Shown piece by piece: positions 31,877-42,100 of a stretch of 64,000 nt of DNA. The stretch's first letter is position 1. Each line of letters starts with the position of its first letter. The stretch comes from Litorihabitans aurantiacus. GTDB taxonomy: Bacteria > Actinomycetota > Actinomycetes > Actinomycetales > Beutenbergiaceae. The notes below the pieces were generated by a model, which was not told where the DNA came from, searched no databases, and worked only from the letters and a program-made list of their open reading frames with translations. The position numbers were made by a program, and so were the translations under genes. The DNA lies in contig NZ_BSUM01000001.1 in NCBI RefSeq assembly GCF_030161595.1, forward strand, positions 2,604,001 to 2,668,000, read 5' to 3'.

Positions 31877-33126
31877 GGTGCGCCTCGCTCGAGGCGCCGC
31901 GCCAGCCGGTCCCACCCCGGCCCGGGTTCGAGGTCGGCGCCCGCCCGGCCCGCGTCTCCGGGGTCGTCGAGCCCCACCCGCCGGCGCTGCATCGCCACCT
32001 CTCCGACGAGCTGGCCGTCCACCCGGGTGAGCACGCCGATCTGCGCCACGACGCGGGCGCCGGGGACGCGCTGGACGTGGATCACGGCGTCGAACGCGCT
32101 GACGGCCTGCGCCGCGACCGTCTCGGCGCTCAGCCCCGCGAGCGACCCGAGCGCGACGAGGCGGGCGGGCACGTCGGTCGCGGTGTTGGCGTGCACGGTC
32201 GCCATCCCGCCGTCGTGCCCCGTGTTGAGCGCCATCAGCACCTCGCGGACCTCCGCGCCGCGGCACTCGCCCAGCACGAGGCGGTCGGGCCGCATCCGCA
32301 TCGCCGCCCGCACCAGGTCGGCCAGGCTGATCGCTCCGGCGCCCTGGACGTTCGCCGCGCGGGACTGCAGGTGCACGACGTGCGGGTGGGCGGGCTCGAG
32401 CTCGCGGACCTCCTCGATGCACACCAGACGCTCCGTGGGCGCCGCGAGCGCCAGCAGCGCGCCGAGCAGGGTCGTCTTGCCGCTCCCCGTGCTCCCGCTG
32501 ACCAGCAGGTTCGCCCGCGCCTGCACCAGCGCCCGCAGCACCTGCTCACCCTGGTCCGCGAAGCCGCCCGAGGCTCGCCAGTGCGTCAGGTCGACCGCAC
32601 TCGCGCGGTGACGGCGGAGGGACAGGCACGCGCCGTCGGCCGCGACGGGGGACAGGACGGCGTGCAGCCGCGTCCCGTCGGGCAGCCGCCCGTCGGCGAT
32701 GGGCGCCGCGTCGTCGAGACGCTGCCCCGCCGCCGCGGCGAGCCGGGTCGCGAGCGCCCGCACGTCACCGAGGCCGTCGGGTCCCGGCGCCGCGGCCCGC
32801 TCGAGGCCGCCACCCCGGTCCACCCACACCTCCCGCGGCCCGTTGACGAGGACGTCCGTGACGTCGGGGTCCGCCCACAGGTGACGCAGCGGCGCGCTGG
32901 TCCCGGCGATGTCGGCGACGGCGTCGGCCACCTGGTCCCGCCCCCGGCGCAGCCCCAGCACGACGTCCGTGCTCGTCGGCACAGTCGCCGCGACACCTCC
33001 GTCGACGGGGCTGTCGACACGCACGTCGACGGCACCCGGACCGCGCACGGCGCGCACGACCGCCGCCGCACCCGGCCGCGCCTCCTCCGTGGCGACGACG
33101 CGTCGCACGTGCGCCAGCAGGCTCAC
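31873..33126 (-). CDS. TadA/CpaF-type secretion ATPase
   Basis: 417-residue hexameric ATPase powering pilus assembly. The N-terminal domain has DPDVTDVLVNGPREVWVDRG. The core has Walker A GSTGSGKTTLLGALLAL, Asp/Glu-rich CIEEVRELEPAHPHVVHLQ, Walker B RPDRLVLGECRGAEVREVL and the His box TGHDGGMATVHANTA. The C-terminal AFDAVIHVQRVPGARVVAQI segment is complete. ATG 33126 overlaps the Ssd stop by four bases. The gene appears fully functional, which contrasts with the split pilin-like gene downstream. Confidence 0.93.
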   Translation of the reverse strand: MSLLAHVRRVVATEEARPGAAAVVRAVRGPGAVDVRVDSPVDGGVAATVPTSTDVVLGLRRGRDQVADAVADIAGTSAPLRHLWADPDVTDVLVNGPREVWVDRGGGLERAAAPGPDGLGDVRALATRLAAAAGQRLDDAAPIADGRLPDGTRLHAVLSPVAADGACLSLRRHRASAVDLTHWRASGGFADQGEQVLRALVQARANLLVSGSTGSGKTTLLGALLALAAPTERLVCIEEVRELEPAHPHVVHLQSRAANVQGAGAISLADLVRAAMRMRPDRLVLGECRGAEVREVLMALNTGHDGGMATVHANTATDVPARLVALGSLAGLSAETVAAQAVSAFDAVIHVQRVPGARVVAQIGVLTRVDGQLVGEVAMQRRRVGLDDPGDAGRAGADLEPGPGWDRLARRLERGAP

Positions 33127-34286
33127 GTCAGCCCCGCGGAGCTCGCGAGAGCGCCGACGGCGCGCACGAGGCCGGATCGCGGCCGCGCCGCCGGTCCGAG
33201 GCCGCGGGCGAGGTCACCTGACAGGGCCGCCAACCGCGGCAGCTCCCCGAGCAGCGGTCGGCCGCACCAGCGCGCGAGCTCCTCCGCGTCGGCGACCGCC
33301 GCGCCCGTCGAGCGGCGCACGGCCAGCCGCACCTCGACACCGGCCGGCTCCCACCGCCGCAGGAGGGCGGCGAGCCCCGCGGCCGACGCGGCGTCGGTCC
33401 CCGTCACGGCCACGACGCTGTCGCAGTGCGCCACGACGTCGAGCGGGGCGGACCGGGGCAGGTCCAGGACCACCGCACGGCACATCCGGCGCACGGCCGG
33501 GAGCACGCCGGTCAGGGCCGCGGGACCGGGGACACCGCGGGCGTCGGCGGCGAGCACGTGCACCTGGCCCCAGCGGGGCAGGTTCGCCACGAGCGTGGCG
33601 GCGGGGAACGGCCCCGCCTCGGCCGTCAGATCGGCCCACCGCGGACCGGGTTCGTCCTCGATCCCGAGCGTGACGTCGAGCCCGCCGGAGACGTCGAGCA
33701 GCGCCACCCCGCGGCCACCGGGCGCGACCACCCGTGCGAGCAGGGCGGCGGTGACGCTGGCGCCGACACCGCCCCGCACACCCACGACGCCGATCGTCGT
33801 GGTGGTGCTCGCGGCGGCGCGTGCGGTGATCGCGTCCGCGAGCTCGCCCGTCTCGTGCGGGATCAGCCACGGCCGGTCCGGGACGCCGCGCAGGAGGTCG
33901 GATTCGGGCACCTGAGGATCGGGGCGCGCGGGAGCGGCGTCGGCACGGGCGACGGCGATCGCGGTGCTGCCCCAGCTCGGTGGTCGCGCACGACCGGCGA
34001 CCGCCGCCTGGACGGAGCCGACGTCGTCGAGGTGGACGTGGGCCGGCACCGGGGCCGACCCCGGGGGCCGGACCAGCAGCTCGCCGTCGAGCCACCCGAC
34101 GAGGTCGCCGACGGCGGCCGCGAGGGTCTCGTCCGCGGACCGCAGCGCCACGACGAGCCGCTCGCGCGGCGCCCCCGCCGTCGATCCCCCCACCCGGCTC
34201 GCCACCGTCGCCGCCGCGCCCACCGGACCCGGCGCACGCGCCGATCGGCCTGCGGCGGCCCGCCTCGTCCGTGTCGTCCCGATCAT
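33123..34286 (-). CDS. ssd: Septum-site-determining/CpaE-like protein (Ssd)
   Basis: 387-residue MinD/CpaE-related protein, first gene of the Tad operon, matching Rv3660c of M. tuberculosis in place and architecture. A basic, disordered N-terminus and a receiver-like region (PRERLVVALRSADETLAAAV) precede a ParA-type domain. Its deviant Walker A reads GVRGGVGASVTAALLARV; the usual lysine is replaced, so ATP hydrolysis may be weak or absent, as in other Ssd proteins. LLDVSGGLDVTLGIEDEPG and RAVVLDLPRSAPLDVVAHCD follow. CpaE homologues localise Tad machines at the pole; Ssd overproduction affects septation in mycobacteria. ATG 34286 is the last start before the divergent intergenic region. Confidence 0.85.
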   Translation of the reverse strand: MIGTTRTRRAAAGRSARAPGPVGAAATVASRVGGSTAGAPRERLVVALRSADETLAAAVGDLVGWLDGELLVRPPGSAPVPAHVHLDDVGSVQAAVAGRARPPSWGSTAIAVARADAAPARPDPQVPESDLLRGVPDRPWLIPHETGELADAITARAAASTTTTIGVVGVRGGVGASVTAALLARVVAPGGRGVALLDVSGGLDVTLGIEDEPGPRWADLTAEAGPFPAATLVANLPRWGQVHVLAADARGVPGPAALTGVLPAVRRMCRAVVLDLPRSAPLDVVAHCDSVVAVTGTDAASAAGLAALLRRWEPAGVEVRLAVRRSTGAAVADAEELARWCGRPLLGELPRLAALSGDLARGLGPAARPRSGLVRAVGALASSAGLT

Positions 34287-34487
34287 CGCCCCACCTCCGC
34301 GACCGATGCTCGCCCGATCACACCGTCGGTGGGGGACCCGGTGTGGACGACCGGCCCCGACAGGTGCAGCCCGGAACTGGGGACAGCTCGACGGGACCGA
34401 GGGGCCGGCCCGCGCCTCCTGACGACCGACCGGGTCCCCCGCGGCGCGACATACTTGCACCTCACGTCGGCGAGGAGCGGGAACCAC
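34287..34487. promoter_or_regulatory. Divergent promoter region between the Tad operon and a membrane protein
   Basis: About 200 bases between oppositely directed genes. A short AT-richer stretch, CATACTTGCACC, lies about 35 bases upstream of the plus-strand start and may hold its -10 region. No clear operator is seen. Confidence 0.35.
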
Positions 34488-35671
34488 ATGAGCACGGACG
34501 ACGCGCTGTCCGAGCGCCACCGGGGCGGCGGTCCGGCGACCCCTCGCACCGCAGGGACGACCAAACCCGACGGCCCCGCCACGGCCGGGACCGGCGAGAA
34601 CGGCACCACCGCCGCGCGCCCGTCGGTCCGCTCGACGCAGGAGGTCCCGCTCGTCACGCGACCCGCCGCCCCCGTGCCGCCCCGCTCCCGTGCCCGCGAC
34701 CACCTCCTCGGTGCGCTCCTCGGTCTCCTCGGCACCGCCGCCGCACTCGCCGCGCTCGTGCTGGCGCTGGCGAGGGCCGAGGCCGCCGGCCCCGGCGACA
34801 CCGCCGCGCTCGCCGCCGTCGTCGCCGCGGGTCTCGTGCTCGCGCTGGTCGCGGCGTGGATGGGGCGCAGCGCCGTCGCCCCGGCCGTCGCCGGCGGCGC
34901 GTGGCTCCTGCTGGGGCTGCCCGGCGTGCTCGGGACGTGGGCCGACGGCGTGACCGACCGCGTCCTCGCCGTCCTCCCCGACCTCCGCGTGTCGGGGCCG
35001 GAGGCCGCCGACCTCTCCGCCACGACCGCGCGCCTGCTCGACTCCGGGCTGCCCCTCGTCATCGGTCTCACCCTGCTGGCGCTCGCCGTCGCCGCCGCGG
35101 TCGCCCGACGTCTCGGGCGCGCCGCCGAGCGGGCCGAGCAGCGACTGACCGACGGCGGAGCCGTCACCACCCCGCCGCGTCCCCGGCTGCTGCACCACGT
35201 GGGTGCGATCGTGCTCGGCCTCCTCGGGGCCGTCGTCGTCGCCGCGCTGCTGGACGAGCTGCTGACGGGCCGCATCGCGCCGGCCGACGCCGCCGGTGCG
35301 GCCCCGGTCGTCGCAGCGCTGGCGCTCCTCACCCTGGGATCCCTGGTCCAGGGCGGCAGCGGGAGCACCTCCAGCCTCGGCCCGGCGGCGGCCGCCGCGT
35401 GCTGGCTGCTCGCGGCGGTCTGGGGCCTGGTGGCCGGCGACGGCGCGGGACCCGTCGTCGACCTCGTCCGGCCCTGGCTCACCGACCTGCTCGACCTGCC
35501 GTCGGTCGAGCCCTCCCCCTGGCGGGCGGGCCCGCGTGGGTGCTGGGTCTGCTGCTGGCGGGCGGCGCTCTCGGGTCGCACGCCGCGCGGCGCGGCGGCC
35601 GGAGCACCCAGCGGCAGGAGCTCGAGCACATCCGCCGCAGCGACGGCGAGTGGACCGAGGTGGCCGACTGA
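34488..35671 (+). CDS. Multi-pass membrane protein, hypothetical (one apparent frameshift)
   Basis: Integral membrane protein of unknown function. A 65-residue disordered Thr/Pro/Gly-rich N-tail is followed by six or more hydrophobic helices, for example LLGALLGLLGTAAALAALVL, AVVAAGLVLALVAAWMG, GLPLVIGLTLLALAVAAAVA and GAIVLGLLGAVVVAALL. At the C-run 35515-35519 the frame should slip by one base. The continuation AWVLGLLLAGGALGSHAARR, then RQELEHIRRSDGEWTEVAD to the stop at 35671, gives a last helix and a charged tail. The unshifted frame would instead end in low-complexity residues. It is followed by a second membrane protein with a similar disordered-tail plan, perhaps an operon. Confidence 0.7.
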
Positions 35672-35758
35672 ACGCACCGGTCCCCCGACCGGCGCGCGTC
35701 CCCCGATGCGGGCGCGGATCGGCCTACCGTGGCGGTCGAGCCCCACGGAAGGACTTCC

Positions 35759-36946
35759 ATGACCACTCCCGAGCAGCCTGACGAGGCCGACGGCGGCCCC
35801 GAGCGCACCGACCGCACGGCCGGTGTCGGTCGCGGTCACTCCGCCCCGCGCCCCGTCCCCCCGCTGACCCCGGCCGAACCGTCGCCCCCCGCGTCGACGT
35901 CGCCGGAGGAGACCGCCGTCGTGGGCTCCACCGACCCCGACGCGACCGCGTTCACCCGCCCGGTCGGCGACGACGACGCGACCGACCGTCCACGCACCGA
36001 CGACGCGACGTCCGACCCGGCCCCGACCGGCGGCGCGCCGACGCGCGTGAGCGCCCTCGGCGCCCGTTCTCGCGACTCCCGCGAGGCGAGTGGGCCGGCC
36101 CCGGCGAGCGAGGACGGGGCGAGCTCCGAGAGCGACGACGTCGCCACCCGCACCACCCCGCTCGTGGCTCCCGGGCCGTCGGGTGAGCGCACCACGGCGC
36201 TGCCGGTCACGACCGGTGACGGCGATCCTGCAGGGCCCGCCGACACCACGCCGACCGAGCGCACATCCCGCTTCTCGCGCACGGGATCGACCGCGACGCC
36301 GTCGCGCTCCGACGACGCGACCCCGGAGCGTGACGTCGAGGCCACCCGCGTCGTCCCGGTCAGCGACCCCGACCCGCTCGCCGGGTCGACGAACGGCAGC
36401 CTCAGGGCCGGCTCGCGCGAACCGCTGCCCGACGAGGAGTGGGCCGCCGCGCCCGTGCGCCGCACGGCCGCCCACATCTGGGGCGTGCTGGGGCTGCTGA
36501 TCGCCGTCCCCGTGACGTGGTTCCTCCTCACCGACGGCGCGCTGCGCACCTACTACGGCCTCCCGCCCGAGTCGCCGCTGAACGTGGCCGGACTGCTCAG
36601 CCTGGCCGGCGGGATCGTCGGCCTCGTCGTCATCGCCCTGGTGACGCGCGTGACGAGCCTCGGCGCGTGGATCTGGGGCGGCGTCGTGACCGCCGCCGGC
36701 CTCGCGGCGCTCGTGGTGCCCGTGGCCGCCTCCGACCTGGTGGAGCGGGTGCGCGAGCCGCTCGCGTCGCTGCACGAGGGCTTCGGCACGAACGTCACCG
36801 ACTACCTGAGCGACACCAGCCGGTCCGGGCTCCTGCTCGCGCTCGGTCTGGTTCTCCTGCTGCTGGCGTTCGTCTCGCACGGCGCGCGCCGAAGCGGCCG
36901 CTACGAGGGCCGGGTGAAGGCCGAGCGCGAGGCGCGCGGCCTGTGA
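35759..36946 (+). CDS. Membrane protein with long disordered N-terminus, hypothetical
   Basis: 395-residue protein. Residues 1 to about 225 are Asp/Thr/Pro/Ser-rich low complexity, with recurring DATSDP- and TTPL-like stretches. Four membrane helices follow: AAHIWGVLGLLIAVPVTWFL, LLSLAGGIVGLVVIALVTRV, GVVTAAGLAALVVPVAAS and GLLLALGLVLLLLAFVSHG. A basic tail (RYEGRVKAEREARGL) ends the protein. ATG 35759 has AAGGA seven bases upstream. It shares general plan with the preceding gene. A cytoplasmic disordered tail on a small bundle suggests a scaffold or envelope role. A 15-bp terminator follows at 36996. Confidence 0.75.
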   Translation: MTTPEQPDEADGGPERTDRTAGVGRGHSAPRPVPPLTPAEPSPPASTSPEETAVVGSTDPDATAFTRPVGDDDATDRPRTDDATSDPAPTGGAPTRVSALGARSRDSREASGPAPASEDGASSESDDVATRTTPLVAPGPSGERTTALPVTTGDGDPAGPADTTPTERTSRFSRTGSTATPSRSDDATPERDVEATRVVPVSDPDPLAGSTNGSLRAGSREPLPDEEWAAAPVRRTAAHIWGVLGLLIAVPVTWFLLTDGALRTYYGLPPESPLNVAGLLSLAGGIVGLVVIALVTRVTSLGAWIWGGVVTAAGLAALVVPVAASDLVERVREPLASLHEGFGTNVTDYLSDTSRSGLLLALGLVLLLLAFVSHGARRSGRYEGRVKAEREARGL

Positions 36947-36995
36947 CGATCTACCGGTGACGCACGGCTGAACCCGCCACCGCGGCACCGACACC

Positions 36996-37028
36996 AGGGG
37001 CCCGACCACGATCCGTGGTCGGGCCCCT
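36996..37028. terminator. Hairpin terminator before acs
   Basis: Perfect 15-bp stem (36996-37010 with 37014-37028) around loop ATC, starting AGGGGCCCGACCACG. It lies 50 bases after the membrane-protein stop. Confidence 0.85.
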
Positions 37029-37094
37029 CGCGTGTCGGACCCCGTGCGTAGAGTGGCCCGCGTCACACGAGCACCACCGTTCGAGGAGCCAGCG

Positions 37095-39086
37095 ATGCCT
37101 GCAGACGAGCCACAGCCGACCACCGACCACGGCACGACCGACTCCCCCACCTACCCGCCCTCGCCGGAGTTCGCCGCCGCCGCCGCCGTGGGCGCCGACG
37201 TCTACGACCGGGCCGCGGCCGACCGGCTCGGGTTCTGGGCGGAGCAGGCGCGCACGCTCGAGTGGGAGACGCCGTTCAGCACGGTCCTGGACGACTCGGA
37301 GGCGCCCCGCTACGGGTGGTTCACCGACGGGCGGTTGAACGCCTCGCACAACGCCGTCGACCGGCACGTGGCCGCCGGCCACGGCGACCGCGTCGCCCTG
37401 CTGTGGGAGGGCGAGGACGGCGGGTCCCGCCGCATCACGTACGCGGAGCTGGCCGACGACGTCGCGCGCGCCGCGAACGCCCTGACCTCCCTCGGCGTCG
37501 GTACCGGCGACCGCGTCGCGATCTACCTGCCGATGATCCCGGAGGCGGTCGTCGCGATGCTCGCGTGCGCCCGGATCGGCGCCCCGCACTCGGTCGTCTT
37601 CGGCGGCTTCTCGGCCGACGCGCTGCACAGCCGGATCCTCGACGCCGAGGCGACCCTGGTCATCACGGCCGACGGCGGCTACCGGCGCGGCGCCGCGAGC
37701 CCGCTCAAGCCCGCCGTCGACGACGCACTGGCGAAGGGCGGCACCGCCGTCGCGCACGTCCTCGTGGTGCGCCGCACGGGCGGCGAGGTCGCGTGGACGC
37801 CGGAGCGCGACGTGTGGTGGCACGACGTCGTGCCCCAGGCCTCCGCGGAGCACGAGCCGGTCTGGGTCGAGGCCGAGCACCCGCTGTTCATCCTCTACAC
37901 CTCGGGCACGACCGGGAAGCCGAAGGGCATCTTCCACAGCACCGGCGGCTACCTCACGCAGACGTCCTTCACGCACCGTGCCGTGTTCGACCTGCACCCG
38001 GAGACCGACGTCTACTGGTGCACGGCCGACATCGGCTGGATCACCGGCCACAGCTACGTCGTCTACGGACCGCTGCTCAACGGTGCGACGCAGGTGATCT
38101 ACGAGGGCACGCCGGACACGCCGCACCGCGGCCGGTGGTGGGAGATCGTGCAGAAGTACGGCGTCACGATCCTCTACACCGCCCCGACGGCGATCCGCAC
38201 CTGCATGAAGTGGGGCGAGGACGTCCCGGGCGGGTTTGACCTGTCCTCGCTGCGCGTGCTCGGCAGCGTCGGCGAGCCCATCAACCCCGAGGCGTGGACC
38301 TGGTACCGGCGGGCGATCGGCGGCGACCGCACGCCGATCGTCGACACGTGGTGGCAGACGGAGACCGGCGCGATCATGATCTCGCCGCTGCCCGGCGTCA
38401 CGGCGGCCAAGCCCGGGTCCGCGCAGGTGCCGCTGCCGGGCGTCGTGGCCGAGGTGCTGGACGACGCGGGCGCCCCGATCCACGACGACCGCGCCGGATA
38501 CCTCGCTCTGACCGAGCCGTGGCCGGCGATGCTGCGCGGCATCTGGGGCGATCCGCAGCGGTTCGCCGACACCTACTGGTCGCGCTTCCCCGGCGTGTAC
38601 TTCGCGGGCGACGGCGCGCGGCGCGACGCCGACGGCGACATCTGGCTGCTCGGCCGGGTCGACGACGTCATGAACGTCTCGGGCCACCGGCTCTCGACGG
38701 CGGAGATCGAGTCCGCGCTCGTCTCCCACCCGTGGGTGGCCGAGGCCGCGGTGGTCGGCGCGAGCGACGAGACGACCGGACAGGCCGTGGTCGCGTTCGT
38801 GATCCTGCGCGACGGCGAGGAGGTGACCGACCGCCCGAGCGGCGACGACGCCGACGAGCAGGTGGTCGCGGCGCTGCGCAGCCACGTCGGCGCCGCGATC
38901 GGGCCGATCGCGAAGCCGCGCTCGATCCTCGTGGTGGCCGAGCTCCCCAAGACGCGCTCCGGCAAGATCATGCGCCGGCTCCTGCGCGACGTGGCGGAGC
39001 ACCGCGACGTCGGGGACGTCACGACCCTGGCCGACTCCGGCGTGATGGGGCTGATCCAGCAGGGGATGGCGAAGCCGGCCGAGTAG
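37095..39086 (+). CDS. acsA: Acetyl-coenzyme A synthetase
   Basis: 663-residue AMP-forming acetyl-CoA synthetase making acetyl-CoA from acetate. Motifs: N-terminal FWAEQARTLEWETPF, IYLPMIPEAVVAMLACARIG and SVVFGGFSADALHSRI. The AMP-binding P-loop is LFILYTSGTTGKPKGI. CTADIGWITGHSYVVYGPLL, the acetate-pocket/adenylation WWQTETGAIMISPLPG, and FAGDGARRDADGDIWLLGRVDD follow. The C-terminal LPKTRSGKIMRRLLRD has the acetylatable catalytic lysine. ATG 37095 follows GAGGAG. In the actinobacterial backbone acs lies between the Tad/Ssd region and the EphE-like gene, as here. Confidence 0.96.
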   Translation: MPADEPQPTTDHGTTDSPTYPPSPEFAAAAAVGADVYDRAAADRLGFWAEQARTLEWETPFSTVLDDSEAPRYGWFTDGRLNASHNAVDRHVAAGHGDRVALLWEGEDGGSRRITYAELADDVARAANALTSLGVGTGDRVAIYLPMIPEAVVAMLACARIGAPHSVVFGGFSADALHSRILDAEATLVITADGGYRRGAASPLKPAVDDALAKGGTAVAHVLVVRRTGGEVAWTPERDVWWHDVVPQASAEHEPVWVEAEHPLFILYTSGTTGKPKGIFHSTGGYLTQTSFTHRAVFDLHPETDVYWCTADIGWITGHSYVVYGPLLNGATQVIYEGTPDTPHRGRWWEIVQKYGVTILYTAPTAIRTCMKWGEDVPGGFDLSSLRVLGSVGEPINPEAWTWYRRAIGGDRTPIVDTWWQTETGAIMISPLPGVTAAKPGSAQVPLPGVVAEVLDDAGAPIHDDRAGYLALTEPWPAMLRGIWGDPQRFADTYWSRFPGVYFAGDGARRDADGDIWLLGRVDDVMNVSGHRLSTAEIESALVSHPWVAEAAVVGASDETTGQAVVAFVILRDGEEVTDRPSGDDADEQVVAALRSHVGAAIGPIAKPRSILVVAELPKTRSGKIMRRLLRDVAEHRDVGDVTTLADSGVMGLIQQGMAKPAE

Positions 39087-39140
39087 CGCGGATCGCCCGC
39101 CACCCCTGGACAGCGCTGTCAGAATCACGCACGCTGGGGG

Positions 39141-39164
39141 GCGGGGCACGACGACGTGCCCCGC
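39141..39164. terminator. Short hairpin between acs and the mannosidase gene
   Basis: Perfect 10-bp stem GCGGGGCACG with CGTGCCCCGC around ACGA, 55 bases after the acs stop and 27 before the mannosidase start. It is likely a terminator but could be a leader element. Confidence 0.6.
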
Positions 39165-39190
39165 TCACGACGACGTGAACAAGGAGCGCC

Positions 39191-42100
39191 ATGGTCCAGC
39201 ACCGGCGATCACGCCCCGACCGCCCCCGAGGGGAACGACCGCAGCGTCACCAGCCCAGGACGCGAGGGGGACGCGAGGACTCGCCCGCGCGCTGCGCGGC
39301 GCCGCCCTCGCCGTCGTCCTCGCCGCGACCGGCGGCCTCACCGCGGTGGGCGCGTCCGCCGACCCGGCCGCCGAGGAGGGTCTGACGCAGCACGTCAACC
39401 CGTTCATCGGCTCCCAGGACGACGGCAACACCTACCCGGGCGCGAGCGTGCCGTTCGGCATGGTGCAGTTCTCGCCCGACAACGGGCACATGACCGGCTA
39501 CGACTACACGCGCACGAGCATCCGCGGGTTCTCGATGGTCCACCTCTCCGGCGTCGGCTGCGGCCTCGGCGGCCTGATGCCGATGCTCCCCACGACGGGG
39601 ACGCCGTCGGACACGCGCTACGAGAGCTACGCCCTGCCCTACTCCCACGACGACGAGGAGGCCGCCCCGGGCTACTACCGCGTCGGGCTGCAGGCCCCGG
39701 CGGGCACGATCGACGCCGAGCTCGCCGCCACCGAGCACACCGCGATCGCGCGGTACACCTTCCCGTCCACGACCGAGGCGACAGTGCTGCTCAACCCGGG
39801 GCAGTCGCTGAACACCGTCACGGACTCGACCACGCGCGTGGTGGACGCCCGCACCGTGGAGACCGCCATCACCTCGCGCGGCTTCTGCCAGGACACGCCG
39901 CCCTTCACCGTCCACACCCGCACCACCTTCGACCGCGACATCGCCTCGTTCGGCACCTGGGTCGACGACGAGCGCACCCCGGCGCGGAGCTCGCCGACGG
40001 CACGCGCACCGGCGCCTGGGTCACCTTCGACGCGACGCAGGACGCCGACGTCGAGGTCGTGACGTCGCTCAGCTACGTCGACGCGGCGGGTGCCGCCGCG
40101 AACCACGCGGCGGAGGCGACGTCGTTCGACACCGCCCGCGCGGCCGCGGACGCGCTGTGGGAGGACCGCCTCGGCGACGTCGCGATCCCGACGGACGACG
40201 TCGAGCTCGAGGACGTGCGCGTCTTCTACTCGGCGCTCTACCGCAGCTTCCTCGCACCCAACACCGGCACCGACGTCGATCGCCGCTACCGCGGCTGGGA
40301 CGGCGAGATCCACGTGGCCGACGACTTCACCTACTACCAGAACTTCTCGCTCTGGGACACCTACCGCACGCAGCAGCAGCTGCTGTACCTGCTGGCGCCG
40401 GAGGAGTCGCGCGACATGGCGCTCTCGGTGGTGCGCCAGGGTGAGCAGCTCGGCTGGCTGCCGCGGTGGGGCTACGGCCCGGTCGAGACCAACATCATGA
40501 CGGGCGACCCGGGGACGGCCTTCCTGGTCAGCGCGTGGAGCCAGGGGCTCCTGGCGGGACACGAGGAGGAGACCTACGCCGTCCTCGCGCACAACGCCGA
40601 CAACACCCCGGATCCCACGTCGGTCGCGAACGGTCGCGCCGGCAACCCGGTCTACCTCGAGCGCGGCTACGTCACGCACGAGCCGGGCGAGAACGGGCGG
40701 CCCGGGGACTACGACCTGCACCACGGCGGTTCCGCGACCCTGGAGTACGCCCTGTCCGACGCGCTCCTGTCGACCATGGCGCGCGAGCTGGGGCATACGG
40801 AGGACGCGGCGCGCTACGCCGCCCGCGGCGAGAACTACCTCGCCCTGTTCGACCCGACGACGCAGAGCTTCCGGGCGCGCGACCGCTCGGGATTCTTCGT
40901 CGGCAGCGACGACCCCGCGCAGGCGGTCGGGTTCCACGAGGGCACGGCCGTGCAGTACGAGTGGCTTGTGCAGCAGGACCTGCCCGGCCTCATCGAGCTG
41001 TTCGGCGGCGTCGAGGCGACGCAGCAGCGGCTCGACGACTTCTTCGTCTACGACGAGCTCCTGCTCGACCCCGAGGGCGTGGCGCGCGAGCAGTGGGTCA
41101 CCGGCACGTACGACTACTACGGCCAGGACACCTACAACCCCAACAACGAGCCCGACCTGCACGCGCCGTACGTGTACCAGTGGCTCGGCCAGCCCCACAA
41201 GACGGCCGACGTCGTCGCCGCCGCGATGACGCTGTTCACCGACGGCCCCACGGGCGTCACGGGTAACGACGACCTCGGCACGATGTCGGCCTGGTACGTG
41301 CTCTCGGCGATCGGCGCCTACCCGATCGTGCCCGGGACCGACGTGTGGGGCCTGTCGACGCCGGCGTTCGAGTCCGTCGACGTGACGCTCGACCCCGACT
41401 GGTTCGGGACGGACCTCCTGGAGATCCGCGCGCCGGGGGTGAGCGCCGAGAACCGCTACGTCCAGCAGGTCACCACGACAGCGGCCGACGGGCAGGCGGT
41501 CCCGGTCGAGGCCAGCCACCTCTCCGGCGACGACCTGACCTCGGCGGGGACGCTGACCTTCGAGGTCGGCCCGGAGCCCTCGGCCTGGGCGACCGGTCCG
41601 GACGCCGCTCCCGGTTCCCTCGTGGAGCGCGGCGAGCTCGGGACGCGGGTGGCGGCCAGGGTCGCCCCGGCGCGCTCGAGCGTCGAGGCGGGCGGGTCCA
41701 CGACGGTCGCCGTCGAGATCATCGCCCAGGCCGACGCGGTGGTCGGCGGGACGGTCGACGTCGTCGGCTCCGACGTCGTCACGGTCGATACCGCCAGCCG
41801 CGAGTGGAGCATCGACTCCGGCGGCGTGCCGGTCTCGGACTCCTTCCCCGTCGAGCTCGCGGTGCGCGACGGCGTGGTGGCCGGCACGTACCCGATCACG
41901 ATCGCGGTGTCCGACGGCGCGGGCGTGGTCGCGGAGGCGAGCGCCAGCGTGACCGTGGCCGAGTCCGGGTGGCTGACCGCGGCGTTCGACAACACCGGCA
42001 TCGGCGACGCCGGGGCGGGCAACGCCGACTTCGACGGCCTCGGCTACTACCTGCTGCGGGACGCGCTCGCGGACCTCGGCTTCGCCCAGGGCGCGGCCGG

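Noticed and set aside
33123-35198. 691-residue extension of Ssd over the divergent membrane protein
   Set aside because: The upstream part is antisense to a hydrophobic coding region and has no homology-like character; the start is set at 34286.
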